Shown here piece by piece: positions 54,895 through 63,508 of a stretch of DNA of 64,000 nt; position 1 is the stretch's first letter; the number at the start of each line of letters is the position of its first letter. The notes under the pieces were generated by a model that saw only the letters and a program-made list of their open reading frames with translations, did not search any database and was not told the origin of the DNA. Source of the DNA: Kumtagia yinganensis (GTDB lineage Bacteria > Pseudomonadota > Alphaproteobacteria > Rhizobiales > Rhizobiaceae). The stretch lies in the NCBI RefSeq assembly GCF_040081985.1, contig NZ_JBEBMH010000004.1, positions 124,001 to 188,000 on the forward strand, in the 5' to 3' direction. The position numbers and the translations under genes were made by a program.

Positions 54895-54911
54895 ATCTGG
54901 TCGGACCAGAT
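54895..54911. promoter_or_regulatory. GntR-type operator candidate upstream of the sugar epimerase
   Basis: atctggtc-g-gaccagat, a perfect palindrome of 17 bases, lies 41 bases before the epimerase start, in the promoter region. The same core is found at 52979-52995. No gntR gene lies in the window. Confidence 0.6.
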
Positions 54912-54930
54912 GGGCGAAGTCAAAAATCGG

Positions 54931-54963
54931 GAGAAAGAAGAAGCCGGCGCGACCAGCGCCGGC
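54931..54963 (-). terminator. Intrinsic terminator of the first RTX gene
   Basis: The stem gccggcgc/gcgccggc (54943-54950 and 54956-54963) with a 5-base loop is followed on the minus strand by ttcttctttctc. It lies 13 bases after the RTX stop codon. Confidence 0.75.
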
Positions 54964-54975
54964 CTCTCCAATCGA

Positions 54976-56940
54976 TCAATAGACGAGGAAACTGGCGTTG
55001 GTCAGCGCAAGGTTTGCCGCCAGCGATGCGAATTGAACTGCGTCCGCCGCGCCGGTGCCGTCCCTGTCGTAATAAAGGAAGCCGGTATCGGTCTCATAGA
55101 TGATCCGGTCGCTGGCATCGCCCGCCGCGCCGGTCGTGTTGGCGACGAAGGCGCTCGCCGCAAGCGCGCCGGTGGTCGTCAGCGCGGTGAAGATCGCGTT
55201 CTCCAGCCGGATCTGGTCCTCGCCAACCACAAACCCGTTGATAGTGTCGACATTGGCCAACGAGTCCAGCGCGGTGTTGAAAGCGAAACGGTCGGTTCCG
55301 GTACCGCCGTTAAGCGTGTCGTTGCCGAGCCCGCCATAGAGATAGTCGACGCCGTCCTCGCCCTGGAGATTGTCGTTGCCGCTGCCTCCCTGCAGGATGT
55401 CGACATCGGCGCCGCCGTAGAGATAGTCGTTACCGTTGCCGCCATTCAGTTCGTCGTCGCCAGACTCGCCATAGAGCGCGTCGTTGCCGGTGCCGCCGTC
55501 CAGCAGGTCGTTGCCTTCCTCGCCATAAAGATAGTCGTTGCCGTCCTGGCCGTAGAGCTTGTCGTTGCTGAAGTCGACGGCCGACGAGCCGTCACCGCCA
55601 TAGAGGACGTCGTTGCCCTCTCCTCCGAGGAGCGTATCGACTTCCACGCCGCCGTACAGGTAGTCGGCACCCTCGCCGCCGTTCAGCTTGTCCGCGCCCA
55701 CTTCGCCGCGAAGGCTGTCGTTGCCGCCATAACCGGCGAGGGTATCGTTGCCGGCGTTGCCGTAGATGGTGTCGATGCCCTCGCCGCCGTAGATCGTGTC
55801 GGCGCCCGCGCCGGCGCGGTAGGTCATCTGCTCTATGTTGATGGCGGTGCTGCCGTCATTGCCCGCCGCGCCGTTCAAACGGAACACCTGCGCTGAGGAT
55901 GTGGCGCTGCGATCGAGATCGAGCTGATCGTACCCGGCGCCGCCGTCGATGGTCTTCTTGCCGATCAATCCGTAGATCCGGTCGTCGCCGTCGCCACCGT
56001 TCATGATGTCGGTGCCGACATCGCCATAGAGGTAGTCGTTGCCGGTGCCCCCAATCATATTGTCGTTGCCGCTCTCGCCGTAGAGCTGGTCGTCACCGCC
56101 GCCGCCGTCGAGCGTGTCGTTGCCTTCCTCGCCATAGAGGTAATCGTTGCCCTCGCCGCCATAGAGGGCGTCGTTGCTGGTCTCGACCGTCGAGTTGCCA
56201 AGGCCGCCATAGAGGACGTCGTTGCCGTCCTGGCCGAACAGTTTGTCGGCCTGGGCGCCGCCATAGAGATAGTCGTTGCTGCCGCCGCCATAGCCGGTGT
56301 CCGTGCCGTCGCCGCCTTGAATATTGTCGGCGCCATCATAACCCTTGAGGATGTCGTTGCCGGCATTGCCGTAGAGAATGTCGTCGCCAGCGGCGCCGGA
56401 AATGTCGTCCGCGCCGCTGCCAGCGCGATAGATCAACCGCTCGATATCGATAGCGGTGGTGCCGTCGCTGGCGACAGCTCCGCCGAGCGCGAAGACATGG
56501 CCCGTCGCGCTGGTCGTGCGATCGAAATCGAGCGTGTCGAAGCCGGTGCCGCCATTGATCGTTTTCTTGCCTAGGCCAGCATAAAAATTATCGTCGCCGG
56601 TACCGCCAGCCATCGAGTCGGTTCCGGCGCCTCCGTAGAGGTTGTCGGAACCGGTGCCGCCGTTCATCTTGTCGTTGCCGTCCTCGCCGTAGAGCGTATC
56701 ATCGCCGTCCCGGCCGAATAGGGTGTCGTTGCCTTCCTCGCCATAGAGGATGTCATTGCCGTCGCCGCCGTCCAGCGTGTCGTCGCTCGGCTCGGCGGTG
56801 CTGTTGCCGAAGCCGCCATAGATGATGTCGTCGCCGTCGCCGCCGTTCAGCGTGTCGGCGCCGCCCTGTCCGTAGATATAGTCGCCGACCGGCGAGCCGT
56901 TGATGGTGTTCGGATTGCTGTTACCGTTGAAGGTTGGCAT
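54976..56940 (-). CDS. RTX calcium-binding repeat protein 1
   Basis: A 654-residue protein made almost wholly of RTX nonapeptides (GGxGxDxLx), which bind Ca2+ and fold as beta-rolls outside the cell. There is no N-terminal signal peptide and no enzyme domain; the C-terminal part from about residue 540 (DRFAFNTALDSLANVDTI, IIYETDTGFLYYDRDG, ending ASFLVY) resembles a type I secretion signal domain. Three super-repeats of about 190 residues are seen, each starting with a YGGxGNST-like segment; the first two end with a KKTIxGGxGxD...DR block. The ATG at 56940 has GAGGAG ahead; 57027 would add 29 residues. A tandem paralogue lies upstream. No secretion genes are near. Confidence 0.88.
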   Translation of the reverse strand: MPTFNGNSNPNTINGSPVGDYIYGQGGADTLNGGDGDDIIYGGFGNSTAEPSDDTLDGGDGNDILYGEEGNDTLFGRDGDDTLYGEDGNDKMNGGTGSDNLYGGAGTDSMAGGTGDDNFYAGLGKKTINGGTGFDTLDFDRTTSATGHVFALGGAVASDGTTAIDIERLIYRAGSGADDISGAAGDDILYGNAGNDILKGYDGADNIQGGDGTDTGYGGGSNDYLYGGAQADKLFGQDGNDVLYGGLGNSTVETSNDALYGGEGNDYLYGEEGNDTLDGGGGDDQLYGESGNDNMIGGTGNDYLYGDVGTDIMNGGDGDDRIYGLIGKKTIDGGAGYDQLDLDRSATSSAQVFRLNGAAGNDGSTAINIEQMTYRAGAGADTIYGGEGIDTIYGNAGNDTLAGYGGNDSLRGEVGADKLNGGEGADYLYGGVEVDTLLGGEGNDVLYGGDGSSAVDFSNDKLYGQDGNDYLYGEEGNDLLDGGTGNDALYGESGDDELNGGNGNDYLYGGADVDILQGGSGNDNLQGEDGVDYLYGGLGNDTLNGGTGTDRFAFNTALDSLANVDTINGFVVGEDQIRLENAIFTALTTTGALAASAFVANTTGAAGDASDRIIYETDTGFLYYDRDGTGAADAVQFASLAANLALTNASFLVY

Positions 56941-57412
56941 TCTTCGCTCCTCGGTTGTGTGGACGCATATACGCGCCCGCTTCAACGCGACTGTGACGCC
57001 AAGCCCAGCCCTCAAGGCATTCCACAAACCGACCGCAAGGATTTGCGCCCGCGTGGCAGGCGCTCAAACGAATCGTGATGACTTAAAAGAAAACCACTTC
57101 GTTCAACCCGGACGTCCAGACGCAAAAGCCCCGCCGGCGACATCGTCGCACGCTCAGGGCCCAGGCCGGATGAACTGCCTCTGAAAGAGGCCCACGTACT
57201 TCTGGGCTAAGGCGTTATCCCGCACACTTATGACGAGAACATGGCATCGATCGAGAGATCCGCCCGTGCGCGGCGACGCGAAACGCCAATGCGGAATATC
57301 TTATCAACAGGGGCCGGGGTGTTCGCAAAAGAGAAGACGCCGGCCGCGTTTGCCGCGGCCGGCGTCCCGAGGATCGACGGGATTGCGCCCCCACGCCGAT
57401 CCCCGAACCCGG
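56941..57412. other. Intergenic region between the two RTX genes
   Basis: About 470 bases. It holds the terminator of the second RTX gene (57325-57365) and probably the promoter of the first. Short open frames here have no recognisable product. Confidence 0.6.
57325..57365 (-). terminator. Intrinsic terminator of the second RTX gene
   Basis: A 12-base perfect stem acgccggccgcg/cgcggccggcgt (57337-57348 and 57354-57365) with a 5-base loop, followed on the minus strand by cttctctttt. It lies 48 bases after the stop codon of the gene. Confidence 0.8.
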
Positions 57413-59374
57413 TCAATAGATGAAGAAGTTCGCGGCGGTCAGCGCGAGGCCGGAGTCCAGCGTGGCGAATTGCACGGCCAGGCCAGCGCCGCTGCCGTCG
57501 GCATCGTAGAAGAGCTTTCCGGTATCGGTTTCGTAGATGATGCGGTCGCCGGCATCGGCGGCCGTGCCCGCGGCGTTCGCCACGAAAGCCGAGGCGGCAA
57601 GGATTCCTCCCGTCGTCAGCGCCGTGAACACGGCGTCGTCGAGGCGTATCTGATCCTGCGCCACCGAGAAGCCGACGATGGTATCGACGTTGTCAACGGC
57701 GTTCAGAGCGGTGTTGAAGACAAACCGGTCGGCATCGGCGCCGCCATTCAGCGTATCGTTGCCGAGCCCGCCATAGACGGTGTCGACGCCTTCGTCGCCC
57801 TGAAGATTGTCGTTGCCGTTCCCGCCCTGGAGGATGTCCTTGCCGGTCCCGCCGGTCAGGGTGTCCGCGCCATTGCCGCCGAGCAGCGAATCGTCGCCCG
57901 CCTCGCCCAGAAGATTGTCGTTGCCGGTGCCGCCGTCGAGCGTGTCATTGCCTTCCTCGCCATAGAGATAGTCGTTGCCCTCCAGCCCATAGAGCGTGTC
58001 GTCGCTGAGTTCCGCGGTGGAATTGCCGAAGCCCCCATAAAGCACGTCATTGCCTTCACCGCCGATGAGCGTGTCGGCATCGCCGTCGCCATAGAGGTAA
58101 TCGTTGCCCTCGCCGCCATTCAGCTTGTCGATGCCGGCATCGCCATGCAGCGTGTCGTTGCCTTCATAGCCAGCCAATTGATCGTTTCCGGCATTGCCGT
58201 AAACGGTGTCGATGCCAGAGCCGCCTGAGATGCGGTCGTCGCCCGCGCCGGCCTTGTAGAGCATCTGCTCTATGTTGATCGCGGTGGAGCCGTCCGTCCC
58301 GGCCACGCCGTTCAGCCGAAACACCTGTGCATCGGACTGGCCGGAGCGGTCGATTTCCAGATAGTCAAAACCGGTCCCGCCATCGATCGTCTTCTTGCCG
58401 TGCGTCGCATAGATGCGGTCGTCGCCTTCGCCGGCGTTGATCACGTCCTCGCCTATGTCGGCATAGATGTAGTCGTTGCCATTGCCGCCATTGAGCGTGT
58501 CGTTGCCGGTCTCGCCATAGAGCGTGTCGTTGCCGCTTCCGCCGTCCAGCGTGTCGTCGCCTTCCTCACCATAGAGATTGTCGTCGCCCTCGCCGCCGAA
58601 GAGGCGGTCGTTGCTGTTGTCGGCGGTGGCGTTGCCGAAGCCGCCGTAGAGCGTGTCGTTGCCGTCGTCGCCATACACCGTATCGGCATCGGCGCCGCCA
58701 TAGAGGTAGTCCCGTCCGGCGCCGCCATACAGCTTGTCCGTCCCGTTCCCGCCGAGCAGGTCGTCTTCCCCGCCATTGCCGTTGAGTGTGTCGTTGCCAT
58801 CATTGCCGTAGATGGTGTCGTCGCCGTCGGCGCCCGAAATCGTGTCGCCCGCCGAACCGGCGCGGTAGATCATCTCCTCGATGCCGGTCGTGCTGCTGTT
58901 GTCGTTGCTCGCGCCGTTGAGCGTAAAGACATGCGCCGTGGTGCTGGCCGAGCGGTCGAAATCGAGCATGTCGAAACCGGTCCCGCCATCAACGATCTTG
59001 CGGCCGAGCCCGAGATAGAATCGATCGTCGCCGCTGCCGCCAATCAGCTTGTCGGTGCCATTGCCGCTGTAGAGATAGTCGGCGCCCGTACCACCGTTCA
59101 GTTGGTCGTTGCCGTCTCCGCCATAAAGAGCGTCGTCACCGTCGCCTCCGATCAGAATGTCATTGCCCAACTCACCATAGAGGTAGTCATCGCCATCGCC
59201 GCCGTCCAGCGTGTCGTTGCTGTTGTCGGCGCTACTGGTGCCGTATCCGCCATAGATATAGTCGTTTCCGTCGCCACCCTTCAGGTTGTCGGCCCCTCCA
59301 TACCCGTATATGGAGTCGCCAATAGCAGAACCGACAATGGTATTGTCGGAATTATTACCCGTATAGCTCGGCAT
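57413..59374 (-). CDS. RTX calcium-binding repeat protein 2
   Basis: A 653-residue paralogue of the neighbouring RTX protein, with the same plan: start MPSYTGNNSDNTIVGSAIGD, three super-repeats each with a YGGxGxxxAxxSND segment (about residues 45, 225 and 430), blocks with GRKIVDGGTGFDMLDFDRSA and GKKTIDGGTGFDYLEIDRSG, and a C-terminal secretion-type domain (DRFVFNTALNAVDNVDTI, ending ANFFIY). It would be exported by a type I system, bind Ca2+ and act at the cell surface or in the matrix. Both genes have their own terminators, so they are separately transcribed. Equal length and order indicate tandem duplication followed by divergence. Confidence 0.88.
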   Translation of the reverse strand: MPSYTGNNSDNTIVGSAIGDSIYGYGGADNLKGGDGNDYIYGGYGTSSADNSNDTLDGGDGDDYLYGELGNDILIGGDGDDALYGGDGNDQLNGGTGADYLYSGNGTDKLIGGSGDDRFYLGLGRKIVDGGTGFDMLDFDRSASTTAHVFTLNGASNDNSSTTGIEEMIYRAGSAGDTISGADGDDTIYGNDGNDTLNGNGGEDDLLGGNGTDKLYGGAGRDYLYGGADADTVYGDDGNDTLYGGFGNATADNSNDRLFGGEGDDNLYGEEGDDTLDGGSGNDTLYGETGNDTLNGGNGNDYIYADIGEDVINAGEGDDRIYATHGKKTIDGGTGFDYLEIDRSGQSDAQVFRLNGVAGTDGSTAINIEQMLYKAGAGDDRISGGSGIDTVYGNAGNDQLAGYEGNDTLHGDAGIDKLNGGEGNDYLYGDGDADTLIGGEGNDVLYGGFGNSTAELSDDTLYGLEGNDYLYGEEGNDTLDGGTGNDNLLGEAGDDSLLGGNGADTLTGGTGKDILQGGNGNDNLQGDEGVDTVYGGLGNDTLNGGADADRFVFNTALNAVDNVDTIVGFSVAQDQIRLDDAVFTALTTGGILAASAFVANAAGTAADAGDRIIYETDTGKLFYDADGSGAGLAVQFATLDSGLALTAANFFIY

Positions 59375-59477
59375 TCCCGTTCCTTTTACTTTCGAACACC
59401 CTCACGATTCGGATGAGCCGAACCGGCGATGGAAGGAATAGGAGGCGATGCCGTCCGGCTCATGCCGCCGGCGACGA

Positions 59478-59523
59478 GACAAATGTATCCGTTTGTCGCT
59501 GCCTGTTACACGGCCGTTACACG
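59478..59523. promoter_or_regulatory. Repeats upstream of the second RTX gene
   Basis: gacaaa (59478-59483) and tttgtc (59492-59497) form an inverted repeat; just beyond, gttacacg occurs twice with an 11-base period (59505-59512 and 59516-59523). Directly repeated half-sites one helical turn apart are typical for OmpR-type response regulators. They lie 104-149 bases before the RTX start. Confidence 0.45.
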
Positions 59524-59626
59524 ACGGTGAGCGCGCCAGCATGGGAAATGGCATCGCCCATGCTGCCCTGTCGAAACCGTCCGGCTTCGGTGTAAACCGG
59601 TCTCGATCCAGTGTTGTCGCGGCCGG

Positions 59627-60454
59627 CTATCGGCCGACATTAATGACCGGGTTGGACTCTTTTTCCGAGGTCATCACGACCAGCAGGCTGTTGATCAGAC
59701 CCGCCTTCTTGTCGTCCGATATCTCGACGCCTTCCTGCTTGTCGAAGTGTTCCATCACCTCGTCGATGATGGCCAGCGCATTCTCGACCATGTAGCGGCG
59801 CGCCTGGAAGATGGCGACCGCCTGCTGGCGCTTGAGCATGGCGCCGGCGATCTCGGAAGCATAGGCGAGGTGGCTGAGCCGCGTCTCGTCGACATGGATG
59901 CCGGCAACGGCAAGCTTGCCTTGCAAGGTTGCCTGCAACTGCGCGGCGACGTCGTCGATATTGCCGCGCAGCGAGGTTTCCGTTTCCGAATCGTAGGGAT
60001 AATGGGCGGCCAGCGCACGGATGGCGATGTCGCTCTGGTTGGCGACGAAGGTCTTGTAGTCGTCGACGTTGAAACTCGCCTGCGCGGCGTCGGTCACCCG
60101 CCAGACGACGACCGCGCCGATCTCGATCGGATTGCCGTTGCGATCGTTCACCTTCAACTGGTCGGTGACGAAGTTGATCAGTTTCAGCGGCACCCGCGTC
60201 TTGGAACTGAACGGGACCGTGTAGAGAAACCCGTTCTTGCGCAACGTGCCGACGTAGCGGCCGAAGAAGGTGACGACACGTGCCTCGTTCGGCTGGATGA
60301 TGGTAAAACCGCTGGCGAACAGCACGCCGATGATCGCGATCGGGATGATGAGCGGCCACAGCAGCAACGCCGCCGCTCCCATCAGGGCCAGCCACAGGAA
60401 AAGCAGCGGAAAGCCGCCGACGCTCCACGCCTCGTGATCGCTGACAGCCTGCAT
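59627..60454 (-). CDS. SPFH/Band 7 domain membrane protein
   Basis: A 275-residue protein. A hydrophobic N-terminal hairpin (LLFLWLALMGAAALLLWPLI and PIAIIGVLFASGF, residues 17-53) anchors it to the membrane. The SPFH domain starts with IIQPNEARVVTFFGRYVGTL and includes DRNGNPIEIGAVVVWRVTDA. The late part is coiled (EIAGAMLKRQQAVAIFQARR). Such stomatin/prohibitin-like proteins form membrane scaffolds. The ATG at 60454 follows GGAGGGCGG; an ATG at 60466 would add four residues. Confidence 0.87.
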   Translation of the reverse strand: MQAVSDHEAWSVGGFPLLFLWLALMGAAALLLWPLIIPIAIIGVLFASGFTIIQPNEARVVTFFGRYVGTLRKNGFLYTVPFSSKTRVPLKLINFVTDQLKVNDRNGNPIEIGAVVVWRVTDAAQASFNVDDYKTFVANQSDIAIRALAAHYPYDSETETSLRGNIDDVAAQLQATLQGKLAVAGIHVDETRLSHLAYASEIAGAMLKRQQAVAIFQARRYMVENALAIIDEVMEHFDKQEGVEISDDKKAGLINSLLVVMTSEKESNPVINVGR

Positions 60455-60567
60455 TCCGCCCTCCATGGAGCCGCCCCAGGGCGACTTGGAAGGACCATAC
60501 TATGCAGCCTGTGCTAAGCCCATGGGCGACGGACGCCCACGGGCGAAAGTTCAGCCAGGCTCGAAAA

Positions 60568-61050
60568 CTACATCAGGCCGAGTTGCTTGTAGAAGCCGAG
60601 CGCGTCGTAATAGTCGCTCTGGCTGGCGATCTTTCCGCCCTTGACGGTGAACATCGAGGCGCCGGTGAACGAAAACTTCTTGCCCGTAGCCTTGGTGCCG
60701 TCAGACCAGTCGCCGGTGTTGGTGCCGGAGAACTCCCACTCAAACGAGACGCGATCGCCTTCGGCGACGGGTGCACCCTTGACCGTCCAGACGGCGTCCG
60801 GAGCGGCGGTCAGGAAGCCGTCGATGACGCCCTTAGCCGCGGCCATGCCCTGCGCGGGCTTGCCGACCGAGGCGTCGTAATAAACGACATCATCGGCGAA
60901 ATAACCCGCTGCCTTGGCGGAATCATGGGCGTTCCAGCCGGCGACATAGGCTTCGACGACAGATTTTGGGCTGTCGTCGGCAAAGGCTGGCGCGGTGACA
61001 AGAAATGCCGAAGCAATTGCTGCGGTTGAGATGAAATGGCGGCGATGCAT
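60568..61050 (-). CDS. Exported SnoaL-like/NTF2-fold protein
   Basis: A 160-residue protein with a twin-Arg-like start and signal peptide (MHRRHFISTAAIASAFLVTAPAFA). The rest is an NTF2/SnoaL-type cone fold: VVEAYVAGWNAHDSAKAAGYF, VVYYDASVG, and SFTGASMFTVKGGKIASQSDYYDALG, where the Tyr/Asp-rich end lines the pocket. Relatives include ester cyclases and uncharacterised periplasmic binding-like proteins. AGGAGGA precedes the ATG at 61050. It follows the aldehyde dehydrogenase gene on the same strand. Confidence 0.82.
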   Translation of the reverse strand: MHRRHFISTAAIASAFLVTAPAFADDSPKSVVEAYVAGWNAHDSAKAAGYFADDVVYYDASVGKPAQGMAAAKGVIDGFLTAAPDAVWTVKGAPVAEGDRVSFEWEFSGTNTGDWSDGTKATGKKFSFTGASMFTVKGGKIASQSDYYDALGFYKQLGLM

Positions 61051-61114
61051 ATGCGTATCTCCTCCTGTTGATCGTTGGGGCAATCCAACCTCTCGAAAAC
61101 GGAGAGGCAAGGTG

Positions 61115-62542
61115 TCAGCCGTGAGCCACCATGACGTGGCGGACAGCGGTGTAGTCCTCCAGCGCGTAGAGCGACATGTCCTTGCCGTAGCCGGACTGTT
61201 TCAGTCCGCCATGCGGCATCTCGTTGGTGAGCATGAAGTGTGTGTTGATCCAGGTGCAGCCATATTGCAGCCGCGCCGCGGTCGCCATGGCGCGCGACAC
61301 GTCCTTGGTCCAGATGGACGAGGCAAGGCCGTAATCGCTGTCGTTGGCCCAGTTCACAGCCTCGTCGACATCCGAGAAACGGGTCACCGAGACGACCGGC
61401 CCAAAAACTTCGCGCCGCACGATCTCGTCCTCCTGCAAGGCGCCTGCCACCACGGTCGGCTGGTAATAATATCCGCCGCCCGCGCCGGGCTTGCCGCCGG
61501 TGGTGATGTCGATATGCTTCAGTTCCGAAGCCCGCTCGACGAAGGAGGCGACGCGGTCGCGCTGGCGTTTCGAGATCAGCGGGCCGATCTCGTTCTCGGT
61601 GTCGTCGGGCTTGTCGTAGCGAATGGTCGAGACGGCCGAGGACAGGTCGGCGACCAGCTTCTCGTAGACCTTCTTGCCGGCATAGATGCGGCAGGCGGCG
61701 GTGCAGTCCTGCCCGGCATTGTAGTAGCCGAAGGCGCGCAGTCCGGCGACCACCGCATCGATGTCGGCGTCGTCGAAGACGATGACCGGCGCCTTGCCGC
61801 CGAGTTCCAGATGCGTGCGCTTCACCGACTTGGCGGCGGCCTGCAGCACCTTCTTGCCGGTGGCCACGTCGCCGGTGATCGAGATCATGTTGATTTTCGG
61901 ATGGTTGATCAGCGCGTTGCCGACGCTCTCGCCGCGCCCGAGCACGACATTGACCACGCCTTCGGGCAGGACCTCGGCGAGGATTTTCGCCAGCTTCAGC
62001 GCCGTCAGCGGCGTCTGCTCGGAAGGCTTGAACACCACCGTGTTGCCGCCGGCCACCGCCGGCGCCAGCTTCCAGGCCATCATCATCAGCGGATAGTTCC
62101 ACGGCGCGATGGAAGCGACGATGCCGATCGGGTCGCGGCGGACCATGGAGGTGAAGCCCGGCAGATATTCGCCGGCCACGACGCCCGGCATGGTGCGCAC
62201 CGCGCCCGCGAAGAAGCGGTAGCAGTCGACGATCGCCGGGATCTCATCGTTCAACACCGCATTGATCGGCTTGCCGCAGTTCAGCGCCTCCAGTTTCGCA
62301 AACTCCTCCGCCTCCGCCTCGATGCGCTCGGCGATTTTCAAAAGATAGCCGGAACGCTGCGCCGGCGTTGTCCGCGACCAGGCCGCAAATGCCTTTTCGG
62401 CGGCCGCGACTGCGGCTTCCATCTGCGCCTGCGAGGCTTCGGGAAGGTTGAGCACAGTCTCCCCGGTCCTCGGATTGAAGATCGGCTCTTCCGTCTCGGT
62501 TCCCTTTTCGAAACGCGCCCCGATCAGCATGTCGGTCAGCAT
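61115..62542 (-). CDS. Gamma-aminobutyraldehyde dehydrogenase (PatD/PuuC-like aldehyde dehydrogenase)
   Basis: A 475-residue NAD-dependent aldehyde dehydrogenase. Motifs: PWNYPLMMMAWKLAPAVAGG (about residue 145), ITGDVATGK (about 223), the catalytic Glu in LELGGKAPV (about 245), and the catalytic Cys in GQDCTAACRIYAG (about 280). The C-terminal MPHGGLKQSGYGKDMS is typical of betaine/aminobutyraldehyde types. The adjacent genes are polyamine importer permeases, which supports the last step of putrescine degradation. A 30-base inverted repeat separates it from the permease gene. Confidence 0.88.
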   Translation of the reverse strand: MLTDMLIGARFEKGTETEEPIFNPRTGETVLNLPEASQAQMEAAVAAAEKAFAAWSRTTPAQRSGYLLKIAERIEAEAEEFAKLEALNCGKPINAVLNDEIPAIVDCYRFFAGAVRTMPGVVAGEYLPGFTSMVRRDPIGIVASIAPWNYPLMMMAWKLAPAVAGGNTVVFKPSEQTPLTALKLAKILAEVLPEGVVNVVLGRGESVGNALINHPKINMISITGDVATGKKVLQAAAKSVKRTHLELGGKAPVIVFDDADIDAVVAGLRAFGYYNAGQDCTAACRIYAGKKVYEKLVADLSSAVSTIRYDKPDDTENEIGPLISKRQRDRVASFVERASELKHIDITTGGKPGAGGGYYYQPTVVAGALQEDEIVRREVFGPVVSVTRFSDVDEAVNWANDSDYGLASSIWTKDVSRAMATAARLQYGCTWINTHFMLTNEMPHGGLKQSGYGKDMSLYALEDYTAVRHVMVAHG

Positions 62543-62566
62543 GGATGTGGTCTCCCTTTGATGCTG

Positions 62567-62671
62567 AGCGAATAGCGAATAGGGAGTAGCGAATAGCGGG
62601 CTCGTGTTCTGTGAAGCCCCGTTTCAACCCCGGTATTTCCCCTATTCGCTACTCCCTATTCGCTATTCGCT
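62567..62671. repeat. Inverted repeat with 30-base perfect arms
   Basis: agcgaatagcgaatagggag (start of the left arm, 62567-62596) is exactly the reverse complement of 62642-62671. The arms are built of repeated gcgaatag units. It lies between the permease and the aldehyde dehydrogenase genes, in the same transcription direction. This kind of repeat is widespread in Rhizobiales. Confidence 0.8.
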
Positions 62672-62678
62672 CTCTTTT

Positions 62679-63494
62679 TCATTTTCCCGCCCCGGCGATC
62701 TGGTCCCCATCCCGCGTCAGGTAATAGGCAAGCAGAATTGGCAGCGCGGTGACCAGCACCACGACCATGGCGACGACATTGGTCACCGGACGCTGGCGCG
62801 GTCGCACCAGTTCCTCCAACATCCAGATTGGCAGCGTCTGCTGCTGGCCGGCCGTGAACGTGGTGACGATCACTTCGTCGAAGCTGAGCGCAAAGGCCAG
62901 CATGCCGCCCGCCAGCAGCGCCGTACCGATATTGGGCAGCACCACGTAGCGGAAGGTCTGGAAGCCGTCGGCGCCGAGGTCCATCGACGCCTCGATCATC
63001 GAGCCTGACGTCCGGCGGAATCGCGCCACCGCGTTGTTGTAGACGACCACAACGCAGAAGGTCGCGTGGCCGAGCACGATGGTCCAGGTGGAGAACGGAA
63101 TCTCCATCAGGCTGAAGGCGGAGCGCAGCGAAATGCCGGTGATGATGCCGGGCAGCGCTATCGGCAGGATGACCAGGAGCGAGATTGCCTCGCGGCCGAA
63201 GAATTTCGTGCGGCTTACAGCTGCGGCGCACAGCGTGCCGAGGATCAGCGCGATCAGCGTCGAGATCGACGCGACCTTGACCGAAAGTGCCAGCGCCTCC
63301 CACACGTCCGGCCGGTTCCACGCTGCGGCGAACCACTGCGTGGTTAGGCCCGGGGGCGGCCACTGATAACTCTTCTCCTCCGTCGTGAAGGCGTACACGA
63401 AGATCAGAAGGATCGGCAGGTGCAGGAACAGCAGTCCGGCGGCGGCGGCTATCTTGAGCGCGAGGGGAGCAGACTGGCCGCGGTCAGAGCGCAT
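62679..63494 (-). CDS. Polyamine-type ABC transporter permease (PotC type)
   Basis: A 271-residue membrane protein, with helices such as AAAAGLLFLHLPILLIFVYAF, the family segment SYQWPPPGLTTQWFAAAWN and the EAA loop IEASMDLGADGFQTFRYVVLPNIG near residue 165. It resembles PotC/PotI of spermidine/putrescine importers. The ATG at 63494 has GGGAGGAG ahead. It follows the PotB-type gene, with a REPIN-like element between them. The associated ATPase and binding protein lie outside the window. Confidence 0.9.
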   Translation of the reverse strand: MRSDRGQSAPLALKIAAAAGLLFLHLPILLIFVYAFTTEEKSYQWPPPGLTTQWFAAAWNRPDVWEALALSVKVASISTLIALILGTLCAAAVSRTKFFGREAISLLVILPIALPGIITGISLRSAFSLMEIPFSTWTIVLGHATFCVVVVYNNAVARFRRTSGSMIEASMDLGADGFQTFRYVVLPNIGTALLAGGMLAFALSFDEVIVTTFTAGQQQTLPIWMLEELVRPRQRPVTNVVAMVVVLVTALPILLAYYLTRDGDQIAGAGK

Positions 63495-63508
63495 AGGAGG
63501 CTCCTCCC

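Noticed and set aside
54976..59374. Tandem DNA repeats considered as a CRISPR array or satellite
   Set aside because: The repeats are degenerate, have no spacers, keep the reading frame and encode the RTX consensus.
54910..59416. Repetitive plus-strand open frames rich in Val, Ala and Ile
   Set aside because: They are antisense readings of the RTX repeats; their periodicity comes from the GGxGxD codons on the other strand.
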